Source of the DNA: Spirochaetaceae bacterium
GTDB lineage: Bacteria; Spirochaetota; Spirochaetia; Treponematales; Breznakiellaceae
Assembly: GCA_031278215.1 (NCBI GenBank)
Contig: JAITKV010000034.1
Coordinates: 1-64,000 of the forward strand
Reading direction: 5' to 3'
DNA: 64,000 bases
In this document: piece after piece, positions 34,008 to 42,118 of the stretch
Position numbering within the stretch: the stretch's first letter is position 1
How the letters are laid out: every line of letters begins with the position of its first letter
Program-made: the position numbers and the translations under genes
Notes under the pieces: model-generated
Seen by the model: only the letters and a program-made list of their open reading frames with translations
Database searches by the model: none
Told to the model about the DNA's origin: nothing

Positions 34008-34596
34008 GGATGGTATCAGGATACCATGTCCCTTCGATCCGGTCAAGAGCTTCCCGTCCTAAAGGCAGCTTATTCCCTGACAATTTGAAATAGAAGAACG
34101 GGGATGTCCAGGAAGTTTGCTGCTTCCCGAACACCCCTCGCGTTTGTTCCCGTTTCCTAGAGCCGTGGTTTGAGTTTACATAGGCAAACCGCTTGGTTCC
34201 GTCCCGCACCGCCTCCTCAGAACGGTAGTATGCGAATATTTTTTCTCTATCAAATTTATATTTTCTATCTATTTCTAGTGTCCCAAAGAATAAACCTTTC
34301 TCAGTAAATACCCATATTTCATTGTTTTTTATATGTGCCTGATATGCGTTCCTAACTTTGTCTATATATTCCCTTGAATATTCCGCAAGAAAATGTCCAT
34401 CCAGATCAGACAGTCGAATCCCTATTATATGACTATGTTCCTCATGCCCCATGGCGGCAGGCGCATAACTTATACCTTCAGGAAAGATCACCGTGTGGTT
34501 AAGCCGTTCTTCAAGGAACAAGTTTCCACTTGGATCACATGAGGTCATCAGAACAATATAAAGACTTACAACCAGCAAACCCGATTCCGTTTTCAT
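33940..34596 (-). CDS. Lipoprotein of Rhs module 1, with an Rhs scar near its 3' end
   Basis: A 218-residue frame starting with a lipoprotein signal (SLYIVLMTSC, Cys about 20) and a beta-rich AT-biased body (RLSDLDGHFLAEYSREY, EIWVFTEKGLFFGTLEI). It follows the frameshifted module-1 Rhs gene by 24 bases and is its candidate immunity protein. Around 34175-34215 the frame suddenly encodes VRDGTKRFAYVN, a copy of the Rhs core segment VRDGTNWFAYVN. The last 60 residues are then unrelated and run 68 bases into prs, so the natural C-terminus has probably been lost by recombination. Confidence 0.55.
   Translation of the reverse strand: MKTESGLLVVSLYIVLMTSCDPSGNLFLEERLNHTVIFPEGISYAPAAMGHEEHSHIIGIRLSDLDGHFLAEYSREYIDKVRNAYQAHIKNNEIWVFTEKGLFFGTLEIDRKYKFDREKIFAYYRSEEAVRDGTKRFAYVNSNHGSRKREQTRGVFGKQQTSWTSPFFYFKLSGNKLPLGREALDRIEGTWYPDTIHELRGSVKTCRIGLPGGRSLCQ
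34018..34046 (-). promoter_or_regulatory. prs promoter, almost leaderless
   Basis: TTGACC (34046-34041), 17 bases, TATCCT (34023-34018). The predicted start near 34011 leaves a four-base leader before the ATG. The promoter lies inside the 3' part of the upstream lipoprotein frame. Confidence 0.6.
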
Positions 34597-34620
34597 TTGA
34601 ATACTCCTTCCGTACCGGTC

Positions 34621-35395
34621 TTACGGAACCGGCGAAGTCCCAAATTGCGCATAATTGTCCGCCGCCGTTTTATATTTTGACTTACCCATAAAATCATGAA
34701 AGCCTTTTTCGTTTAATCCTCCATTCTTGATTGCCGAACCGAATATAATGGGTATCGTGAATATTCCATACGCCTGATATTGATAGGTATGCGCCTCTTC
34801 GTGTTTCCCTAAATTAACCTGTGCAGTTCCGTCGTATCTATCTGTATCTGATGCAGAATCCTTCAGTACTTCCTCTGTTCTGCCTCCAGCATGGATTATT
34901 ACATTACCAAGTGTAATAGAACCGCCCAGATTAAACCCCGTTGTAAAAGTTATCGCATTATTTTCAATACTGATTCTACCCTCCTTCCCTGCAAGAAGGC
35001 TTGTTCCGGTTAAAATCGATCCGCCGATAATGCCAATCGCCGTCGTAGGGCTTCCCCGTGTAGCCCCGGTTCATGCCGCTTTCAAGGCTGCCTTTGTGGG
35101 GCCTTCCGAACGCGTCGTATTCGTACCGGTCTTCCAGGACCCCCAACTCGTTGGTGCTTGAGCGCACGCTCCCCAGGATGTCCGTCCCCAGGTACACGGT
35201 TCCACCGACGGCTCCACCGACGGTTCTACCGACGGCGCCGCCGCGGGTCCCGGCGCTGGCGCTCCGGCTTAGCCCCACCGCTTCCCCGTTCTCGTACAGG
35301 GTTACGCTTATTCGCAGTGGGGTTTGATACCCAAGAACCCGCCTTTCGGCGGGGGGCCTCTGGGTCGATTCAGAAATGTTACGTTTAGATTGCAT
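34621..35395 (-). pseudogene. Rhs module 1: core fragment with frameshifted HEXXH C-terminal domain
   Basis: The intact frame from ATG 35395 encodes MQSKRNIS..., then an Rhs core (YLGTDILGSVRSS, DRYEYDAFGRP, RGYTGKPYD), and stops at 34976. Directly after GKPYD the shared YNYGYRDY...DPWGL segment is missing. In another frame, open from about 35049 to TAA 34621, I read a Gly-rich hydrophobic stretch (AIGIIGGSILTG) and then LGKHEEAHTYQYQAYGIF, an HEXXH zinc-peptidase-like motif at 34789-34803. The junction deletion put core and domain out of frame, so the effector is broken unless frameshifting occurs. Confidence 0.6.
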
Positions 35396-35456
35396 GGTAG
35401 CAAACCCCACAGTTAAATAATTTCCTTACAGAACGAACCTCGTAAATGATGCAACG
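35140..35456 (-). repeat. Rhs 5' cassette, copy 1 (second copy at 36770-37085)
   Basis: This stretch and 36770-37085 are nearly identical, differing by single bases and small indels. It carries a short 5' non-coding part, the start MQSKRNIS-QR-PAER and the first Rhs strands. The unusual N-terminus replaces the normal core sequence that precedes the VTLY strand in the other modules, so it is a shared promoter/start cassette spread by duplication or gene conversion. Confidence 0.7.
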
Positions 35457-35467
35457 CCTACAGGATA

Positions 35468-35488
35468 CCCCGCCGCTCTACGGCGGGG
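35468..35488. terminator. GC-rich hairpin between modules 1 and 2
   Basis: CCCCGCCG (35468-35475) and CGGCGGGG (35481-35488) pair around five bases. Downstream to about 35575 are degraded Rhs core bases (a GQTARYEGI-coding piece, 35490-35520). Confidence 0.4.
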
Positions 35489-35574
35489 AGGTTCATTCCC
35501 TCATACCGGGCGGTCTGTCCCCCGGTTAGGGTTCCGGCGCTCCGGGTCCGGTTTCCCTCCCCTTCTTCTGGCTT

Positions 35575-36102
35575 TTATATTCCACTTGCAACTGACCACC
35601 ACGATCTATTACGTCTTTTTGTTATTATTGTTTCATGTAAATATTCGCGATATTCATCGTTGAAATAAAATCTAATTTCTACTTTAACTTTTATCTTTCT
35701 TGGGAAAAATAGCGAATATTTATAGTATTTATATATATTTCCACTTTTAATATCAATATGTTCTTCAACAGGATCGATGAGCATACCATTTGATGTATAA
35801 ATATCATAGGTAACACTTATAGCCTGGAATTTTTCACTATTAGACGGCGTTGCGCCAAAAAGCAATGCGGTTTGAAAGTTACTCCATGGCAATAGATTTT
35901 CCTGCTCTAAATATGTCAAATAAATATGAACATCATCATTTTCCGTGAGTTTATCACGAAACAGGAAACTTTCTTCACCATCTTTTTTTTCATAAAACAA
36001 GATCGTATTACAACTATAAAAAAGAAGGACAAGCAGACAAACACCTCCAAGACATACTTTTGATAAAATCGGAATAAGTGACTTCGTTGTTCTCATCTTC
36101 AA
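35575..36102 (-). CDS. Lipoprotein, candidate immunity protein of Rhs module 2
   Basis: A 175-residue protein with a long signal ending in LLFYSC (Cys about 31), so lipid-anchored. The body is AT-rich in DNA and beta-strand-like (AISVTYDIYTSNGML, KIKVKVEIRFYFND). No known domain recognised. It begins five bases after the module-2 Rhs stop. Pairing and envelope location suggest protection against the adjacent C-terminal domain; a toxin accessory role is the alternative. Confidence 0.6.
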   Translation of the reverse strand: MKMRTTKSLIPILSKVCLGGVCLLVLLFYSCNTILFYEKKDGEESFLFRDKLTENDDVHIYLTYLEQENLLPWSNFQTALLFGATPSNSEKFQAISVTYDIYTSNGMLIDPVEEHIDIKSGNIYKYYKYSLFFPRKIKVKVEIRFYFNDEYREYLHETIITKRRNRSWWSVASGI

Positions 36103-36107
36103 CCCCT

Positions 36108-37019
36108 CTAATGTGATGAGCAGCTAGTTCTTGGAATAGGACCATTATAAGTGCCTAGAACTCTTTCCCAAAATTTAGTCGGGTCATCAGGTGAGTTCCC
36201 CCATTTATAGTACGGAACCATATCATTTTCAAAATGTCCCATCCAATCTGTATTCGGATCGCTAAAATTATATGTCCCTTGATTAACAGGATCGGTTACC
36301 AATTTTCCGTTCTGGTCATAAACTCCCTCTTGATGTCCATCACCAGTCATGTACTTATTGTTCTTCTCAGGTTCCACACCATTATACGGCTTTCCTTGTT
36401 CATGATAATCATCTTTATCCTCAGGCACAAGATACCATTGTGTACCATTATGATCTCTAAACGTAGGAAATGGATCATTAACATCATAACCAGGTATCGA
36501 CTCTGGCGGATGATTATTGTCATTTCTTCTATAATGTTCTTGCTTTGTTGGATCCAACCCCCAGGGATCCACCCAATTTACCGGGTCCTTGTTTACGTAC
36601 GCAAACCAGTTATTGCCGTCCCGCACCGGGTCTGTTGTCGTAAACCGCGCCGTGGCGGGCTCGTAATCCCGGTAGCCGTAGTTGTATAAGCCCGTCCGGC
36701 TGTCGTAGGGCTTCCCCGTGTAGCCCCGGTTCATGCCGCTTTCAAGGCTGCCTTTGTGGGGCCTTCCGAACGCGTCGTACTCGTACCGGTCTTCCAGGGC
36801 CCCCAACTCGTTGGCGCTTGAGCGCACGCTCCCCAGGATGTCCGTTCCCAGGTACACGGCGCCGCCGACGGTTCTACCGCTCGCGCTCCGGCTTATCGCT
36901 GCCGCTTCCCCGTTCCCGTACAGGGTTACGCTTATTCGCAGTGGGGTTTGATACCCAAGAACCTGCCTTTCGGCGGGGAGCCTCTGGGTCAATTCAGAAA
37001 TGTTACGTTTAGATTGCAT
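36108..37019 (-). CDS. Rhs module 2: truncated core with C-terminal domain
   Basis: A 303-residue protein, far shorter than a full Rhs protein (over 1000 residues). It starts at the MQSKRNIS cassette, continues through core segments (LGTDILGSVRSSANE, YTGKPYDSRTGLYNYGYRDY, FAYVNKDPVNWVDPWGL) and changes at WGL to a polar, AT-rich domain (KYMTGDGHQEGVYDQNGKLV, YNFSDPNTDWMGHFENDM). The DPWGL junction matches the PxxxxDPxGL self-cleavage motif of Rhs proteins. The domain is of a type I have seen at Rhs C-termini, but I cannot name its activity. Confidence 0.7.
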   Translation of the reverse strand: MQSKRNISELTQRLPAERQVLGYQTPLRISVTLYGNGEAAAISRSASGRTVGGAVYLGTDILGSVRSSANELGALEDRYEYDAFGRPHKGSLESGMNRGYTGKPYDSRTGLYNYGYRDYEPATARFTTTDPVRDGNNWFAYVNKDPVNWVDPWGLDPTKQEHYRRNDNNHPPESIPGYDVNDPFPTFRDHNGTQWYLVPEDKDDYHEQGKPYNGVEPEKNNKYMTGDGHQEGVYDQNGKLVTDPVNQGTYNFSDPNTDWMGHFENDMVPYYKWGNSPDDPTKFWERVLGTYNGPIPRTSCSSH

Positions 37020-37094
37020 GGTAGCAAGCCCCCACAGTTAAATAATTTCCTTACAGAACGAACCTCGTAAATGATGCAACGCCTACAAGATACG

Positions 37095-37215
37095 TTCATT
37101 GGCTGGTACGCTGCCTCCCAGTGCGCCCCGCTCCCTTCGTCCGAAAAGGCCCAGAAAACGCCATTGTTAGGATTCATGCTGAACGGCCACGCCTGCGAAG
37201 CCTGCGGCCTTTCCG
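37095..37215 (-). pseudogene. Small orphan coding remnant
   Basis: Between modules 2 and 3 the minus strand reads QAWPFSMNPNNGVFWAFSDE..., with protein-like composition. It then runs straight into the 5' non-coding part of the Rhs cassette. It looks like the broken end of an exported repeat or FISUMP/DUF1566-like protein, though the assignment is weak. The rest of 37020-37254 shows only the cassette leader and a T-rich stretch. Confidence 0.3.
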
Positions 37216-37254
37216 CTAGTTTTTAAATAAGCCGACACTTCGCATTGCAGTTTT

Positions 37255-37785
37255 TTATTCTTCAACCGATTTCTCAGTTCGTTGACACTTTGCTGATATT
37301 AAGATATATTGATACAACTTATCTCCAATATCAATGGTTTCTCTCAATTTTTCTCCTGTCTTTTCATACCAATATTCAATTAGTTGATTGTAGCTTTGTG
37401 CATACCTAATCATATTAAGTAATTCCAAAGGTTCAAGTACATCGGTTTCATCATAAAAGGAATTATTTTCTATATCCCACACGCTCTGAATGCTATCTGT
37501 TTCGATTACTTTTAATCTATTATTTTCTAAAATTGGTACTTTTTTTGTAAGAGTAAATCGATAATAACGGTTGTTAATATTATATTCGCAAGCTTCAATT
37601 GCTTTCTCCAGAAAGTCAAGTATATAGTTATACTCTTGTTCCAAATCATTCGATGTTACATTTTCTTTTGAAGTTATATAATCAGAAACAAGCGGGCTGT
37701 CTATAATCTGGGGCCAGTTTTCATCAGGAGCAATATCTAATATAAGAAAAATGAAAAATACTATAAAAAAAATATTCTTTGACAT
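37255..37785 (-). CDS. Secreted candidate immunity protein of Rhs module 3 (paralogue of 43019-43609)
   Basis: A 176-residue protein with an N-terminal signal (MSKNIFFIVFFIFLILDIA). The body is helical: LEQEYNYILDFLEKAIEA, SYNQLIEYWYEKTGEKLRE. The same pattern occurs in the 43019-43609 protein (LQAEYDYVLTFLEKALAA, TYNQLVDFWYAKTGLLIRE), so they form one family, probably immunity to the same toxin type. It starts 12 bases after the module-3 Rhs stop. No named domain recognised. Confidence 0.65.
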   Translation of the reverse strand: MSKNIFFIVFFIFLILDIAPDENWPQIIDSPLVSDYITSKENVTSNDLEQEYNYILDFLEKAIEACEYNINNRYYRFTLTKKVPILENNRLKVIETDSIQSVWDIENNSFYDETDVLEPLELLNMIRYAQSYNQLIEYWYEKTGEKLRETIDIGDKLYQYILISAKCQRTEKSVEE

Positions 37786-37797
37786 TTCATTCCTCCG

Positions 37798-39249
37798 TTA
37801 TTGTCCTTGTGGTTTGAAGCCGGATGCACTAGCAGTGTTATTTACACGAATAACCCGTCCGTTCTGAGGCATAGGCCTATTTGTTGGTAATTCCGATTTA
37901 TAGATTTGTCCATATGTTATGGTAACGTCAATACGCCGGTATTTATTCTGTGTAGAATCGAGAAACTCTCTTTCGTTTTTGGGATTTTGTATTATTACAG
38001 GATTGTTTTTTAGGGGATCCATCTTATCGTCTCTGTGTTGTGTGATTGCCATTTTGTCATCTGAGTAGTATGTATAATGGAAGTCTTGGTTATATGTGTA
38101 GGATTGTCTATTTAGTCCATAGACAGTAATTTCACTTTTTACTGTTTCCTCATAATAATACACAGGATTTAGATTATACTGAACAGTTTGAGCAATATAT
38201 TGAACTTCATCTTGTCCGCCATTGCTGCCTCTATCACTCCCACTCAGCCCCCAGGGATCCACCCAGTTGACCGGGTCCTTGTTGACATACGCAAACCAGT
38301 TGGTTCCGTCCCGCACCGGGTCTGTTGTGGTAAACCGCGTCGTGGCGGGCTCGTAATCCCGGTAGCCGTAGTTGTATAGCCCTGTCGCGCTGTCGTACGG
38401 CTTCCCCGTATAGCCCCGGTTCATGCCGCTTTCCAAGTCGCCTTTGTACGGTGTCCCGAACGCGTCGTATTCGTACCGGTCTTCCAGGACCCCCAACTCG
38501 TTGGTGCTTGAGCGCACGCTCCCCAGGATGTCCGTCCCCAGGTACACGGCTCCGACGACGGTTCTACCGACGGCGCCGCCGCGGGTCCCGGCGCTGGCGC
38601 TCCGGCTTAACCCCACCGCTTTCCCGTTCCCGTACAGGGTTACGCTTATTCCCTCATACCGGGCGGTCTGTCCCGTTGTCGTCCGGCTTGCCGTACTCCT
38701 TGTCCGGCCTTCCTGTCCCTCGCTCAGCCACCGGTACCGCTCCCCCGTGGGCGTGTTGGACGGGGCCGCGCCGTTGTTCACAACGCCGTTGCCCGCCGTG
38801 CCGCCGTTTTGCCCGCTGGCCTGTACCGGCCCGCTCGCGCTCCGGGTGGTTAGCTGCCCGTCCCTGTAGCTGGGGCCTTCCCGGATCACTTCAAAACTTC
38901 TCCCATCGTACAATGTCCGTAACACCTCGCTTCCTTCCTCCTGCGCCAGCGTCCGCCGCCCCAGCGCATCGTATCCATACCGGATTACCGTCCGGTTCCC
39001 GCTCGCCGTGTCCCGGACCTCCGCCTCCTCAAGCCGGTTCCGTCCGTTATGCCGGCCCCGGGCTATTTTATGGTAAGCCGTTTCTTGCGGGTTGTCAATA
39101 GAAATACTTTCCGGGTAAAATTTTGCCGTGGCGCAGACTGCTTTGTTCTGCCCGTTTTCCGTATCAACATACAGTAAAGGCTGCCTTTGCATAAAAATCC
39201 GGCGTATTCTCCGTCTAATCGTCCTGTAATAAATCGTCGATATACGCAA
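37798..39249 (-). CDS. Rhs module 3: longest core fragment with unknown C-terminal domain
   Basis: A 483-residue frame. The first 25 residues overlap the TPR gene on the same strand and are probably not translated. From TENGQNKAVC (the 93-bp repeat) it enters Rhs core: RTVIRYGYDALGRRTLAQEE, LRTLYDGRSFEVIREGP, TGERYRWLSEGQEGR, then the shared LGTDILGS...DPVNWVDPWGL. The C-terminal 140 residues (TVYGLNRQSYTYNQDFHYTYY, YRRIDVTITYGQIYKSELP) are unique and AT-rich. True start unclear: a promoter in the 93-bp repeat would begin transcription near 39063. Confidence 0.6.
   Translation of the reverse strand: MRISTIYYRTIRRRIRRIFMQRQPLLYVDTENGQNKAVCATAKFYPESISIDNPQETAYHKIARGRHNGRNRLEEAEVRDTASGNRTVIRYGYDALGRRTLAQEEGSEVLRTLYDGRSFEVIREGPSYRDGQLTTRSASGPVQASGQNGGTAGNGVVNNGAAPSNTPTGERYRWLSEGQEGRTRSTASRTTTGQTARYEGISVTLYGNGKAVGLSRSASAGTRGGAVGRTVVGAVYLGTDILGSVRSSTNELGVLEDRYEYDAFGTPYKGDLESGMNRGYTGKPYDSATGLYNYGYRDYEPATTRFTTTDPVRDGTNWFAYVNKDPVNWVDPWGLSGSDRGSNGGQDEVQYIAQTVQYNLNPVYYYEETVKSEITVYGLNRQSYTYNQDFHYTYYSDDKMAITQHRDDKMDPLKNNPVIIQNPKNEREFLDSTQNKYRRIDVTITYGQIYKSELPTNRPMPQNGRVIRVNNTASASGFKPQGQ
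39070..39098 (-). promoter_or_regulatory. Promoter inside the 93-bp repeat, copy A
   Basis: TTGACA (39098-39093), 17 bases, TACCAT (39075-39070), reading into module 3. Confidence 0.45.
39074..39166. repeat. 93-bp Rhs junction repeat, copy A
   Basis: The 93 bases from TAAGCCGTTTC to TTTCCGTATCA are identical to 43738-43830; the first 81 recur at 48475-48555. In copies A and C the Rhs core lies on the left and unrelated DNA on the right; in B it is the reverse. Each copy sits where similarity to the Rhs core stops. Confidence 0.75.
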
Positions 39250-41416
39250 GCCTATCTCTGTACTCTTTATTTTCCGGATCCATTTCTATAAGTACCCTTA
39301 AATCCAATCGGGCCTCCGGAAATCGTCTGGTAGTATAATACGCAAGGAACCGGTCGTAATATGCCGATTGATTACCGGGATCTAACGCCATAGCATGGGA
39401 AAAATCATCGATCGCTTCCTCCGTCATATTTAATGCCGTATAGATCGCACCCCGCGTGTTGTAATCATCGCCGTCTACCGGCCCTATCGCAAATGCCCTG
39501 GCATAATCCTCTAAGGCTTTATCGTAACTTCCCAGTTTATAATATATTTTTGCCCTATTGGTAACGGCGAGCTTAAAAGACGGATCAAGCTCTATGGCCC
39601 GGGAAAAATCATCAAGAGCCTCCTGGGTCATATTTAATTTATCGTAGATCGTGCCCCGTATGGTGTAATCATCGCAGTCCGCCTGCCATGTCTCAAATAC
39701 CCGGTTATAATCCACTAAGGCTTTATCGTAATTTCCCAGGTTATAATATAATTTTGCCCTAGTGGTAACAGCGGTCTTAGAGGACGGATCAAGCTCCACT
39801 GCCCGGCATAAATCATCAAGAGCCTCCTGCGCCATATCCATTCCCGCGTAGATTACTCCCCGCATGATGTAATCATCGCCGTCTACCGGCCCCATTTCAA
39901 ATGCCCTGGCACAATCCTCTAAGGCTTTATTGTAATTTCCCAGTTTATAATATATTTTTGCCCTATTGGTAACGGCGAGCTTAAAAGACGGATCAAGCTC
40001 CACCGCCCGGCATAAATCATCAAGAGCTTCCTGGTCCATATTTAATTTATCGTAGATCGCGCCCCGCATGTTGTAATCATCGCAGTCCGCCTGCCCTATC
40101 GCAAATGCCCGGTTGTAATCCGCCAGGGCTTTATCATAATTTCCCAGTTTGTAATACAATTGCGCCCTATTGGTAACAGCGAGCTTAGAAGACGGATCAA
40201 GCTCTATGGCCCGGGAGTAATCATCAAGGGCCTCTTGCACCATACCAAATTCTTCGTGGATCACACCCCGGGTGTTGTAATCATCGCAGTCCACCTGCCC
40301 CATTTCAAATGCCCGGTTATAATCCTCCAAGGCTTTATTGTAATTTCCCAGTCGGTAATATGTTTTTGCCCTCTTGGCAATAGCTAACTTAGAAGACGGA
40401 TCAAGCTCCACAGCCCGGGAGAAATCATCAAGGGCTTCCTGGGCCATATTTAATTTCGCATATATCATACCACGCGTAAAATAATCATCGTAGTCCGCCT
40501 GCCCCATTTCAAATGCCCTGGCACAATCCTCTAAGGCTTTATCGTAATTATCCAGATTATAATATAATATTGCCCTATTGGTAATAGCGCGCTTAGAAGA
40601 TGGATCAAGTTCTATCGCCCGGCATAAATCATCAAGGGCTTCCTGAGCCATACTCAATTCCGCGTAGATCGCGCCCCGCGAAATGTAATCATCAATATCG
40701 GCCTGCCCTGTTTCAAATATCCGGTTGTAATCCGCCAGGGCTTTATCATAATTTCCCAGATTATAGTATACGTTTGCCCTCTTGGTAACAGCGCGCTTAG
40801 AGGACGGATCAAGCTCCACGGCCCGGGAGAAATCATCAAGGGCTTTCTGTGCCATACCCAATTCCTCGTAGATCATACCCCGCATGAGGTAATCATCGTA
40901 GTCCGCCTGCCCTATCGCAAATGCCCGGATGCAATCCGCCAGCGCATTAACATAATTACCCAGTTTTTAATACAATTTAGCCCTATTGGTAATAGCGCGC
41001 TTAGAAGACGGATCAAGCTCCACGGCCCGGGAGAAATCATCAAGGGCTTCTTCCAAAGACCCTAACGCCGCATACAGTATGCCACGGTTATTAAATGCGT
41101 TAGAAAGATCAGGCCGCAGCTCAATGGCCCTAGTGTAATCTTCTAAAGCTTCTTGATATTTTCCTAAGCTATAATATGCAACCCCTCGATTATTATAAAC
41201 AAGCGCATAATTGGGATCTAAACCGATGGAGCGGGTAAAAAAATCTATGGCTCGCTCATAATTTTCCTGCTTTAAATAAATAAGACCAAAATTGTTATTA
41301 GCCTGGGCCTGATTTACCACTGCCGTATTTTGTTTTTCTTGATGCGTTTCAACATCATCTGCCGAAACATATGAAAAAAGAAACACCACATACGCAAAAA
41401 TAATATATTTTTTCAT
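39215..41416 (-). pseudogene. Exported tandem-TPR protein split by one stop codon
   Basis: Reading from ATG 41416 (SD GGAGG seven to ten bases upstream): signal peptide (IIFAYVVFLFSYVSA), then TPR units. At 40967-40969 a TAA stands where every other repeat has TAT (NRAKLY-stop-KLGNY instead of NRAKLYYKLGNY). The frame then continues unchanged to 39215; the downstream frame could restart at ATG 40885 (556 residues). About eight copies of a 68-residue unit (two TPRs; ALDDFSRAVELDPSSK, LGNYDKALADYNRAF) follow. TPR solenoids bind proteins. The gene sits inside the Rhs array. Confidence 0.75.
39430..41060. repeat. About eight tandem 204-bp repeats
   Basis: Each 204-bp unit encodes two 34-residue TPRs. 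Units are highly similar, so copy number should vary by recombination. Variation is concentrated at a few positions, such as DFS/DLC/DYS after ALD and SSK/SFK after LDP. Confidence 0.8.
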
Positions 41417-41494
41417 CTGCCTCCTCCGCCGAAATTCATAAATACATATTTATGCCGATTAGTATGTGGCATAAAACCACCATATAAAAATTAT

Positions 41495-42118
41495 CTATTC
41501 CCAGGGAAAGGGATGTTCCTTTCTATATTCTTTTTCAAATTCTTCTGATTTACTTTCAGCATAGCTAAAGATTGCTATACCGGCAAATGCGGCGGCAAAA
41601 GTAAGATCCAAACTTATACCTATCCGCAATTCATTCTGAGTAGAATACTCCACATAAAGTGATGAATAAAAATTGTAGTTAAGCCCTGACTCAAAAAGAA
41701 AAAAAAGACGCGTTCCAAAGACACCGCAGAATTTATTATCCCGGGGGGTGAATTCTCCGGTAAGAAACGGATGAGCGGTTTGCGTAAACACCCATTCGCC
41801 CCGGCCAAACAAGGACCAATAGAATATATTATGCTTCCAGGGTATAAACCCAATCTCCACAGGTAAAAATGAATGGCTTACAATATCATCTGTTCTATAC
41901 TGTTTAATTGACATTGCGCCGGTAATCAAATTCAATCTATCAAAAAAGACAGCTTCGATTTTTAAAAAATTATAATCAATCGACGAAGAAACATTTAAGA
42001 AATCATAAGATAGTCCAATATCAAAAAGCGTCCATCCCCATCGAAAACTCCTCTCCTGTGTATGGCCCTGAAGGTGAAAAAGTAAAAATAAAACTCCACA
42101 TAACCACCAGTGCTTCAT
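41495..42118 (-). CDS. Exported beta-rich protein, candidate immunity of Rhs module 4
   Basis: A 207-residue protein with a signal peptide (WWLCGVLFLLFHLQGHTQ) and many aromatic, alternating strands (FDIGLSYDFLNVSSSIDYNF, SSLYVEYSTQNELRIGISLD), like a small outer-membrane barrel. Its ATG overlaps the module-4 Rhs stop (ATGA), the tightest pairing in the array. Not recognised as a known family. It could protect the envelope or be a surface partner of the effector. Confidence 0.6.
   Translation of the reverse strand: MKHWWLCGVLFLLFHLQGHTQERSFRWGWTLFDIGLSYDFLNVSSSIDYNFLKIEAVFFDRLNLITGAMSIKQYRTDDIVSHSFLPVEIGFIPWKHNIFYWSLFGRGEWVFTQTAHPFLTGEFTPRDNKFCGVFGTRLFFLFESGLNYNFYSSLYVEYSTQNELRIGISLDLTFAAAFAGIAIFSYAESKSEEFEKEYRKEHPFPWE

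Noticed and set aside
34780-34810. HEEAH motif as part of an intact secreted protease
   Set aside because: The domain has no start of its own and is out of frame with the Rhs core, so it is listed as a broken module.
39215-40885. Separate 556-residue TPR gene
   Set aside because: It continues in the same frame as the upstream signal-peptide gene across a single TAA, so the two are one split gene.
39430-41060. CRISPR array
   Set aside because: The repeats are 204 bp, coding and without spacers; they are TPR codons. No CRISPR array is seen elsewhere in the window.
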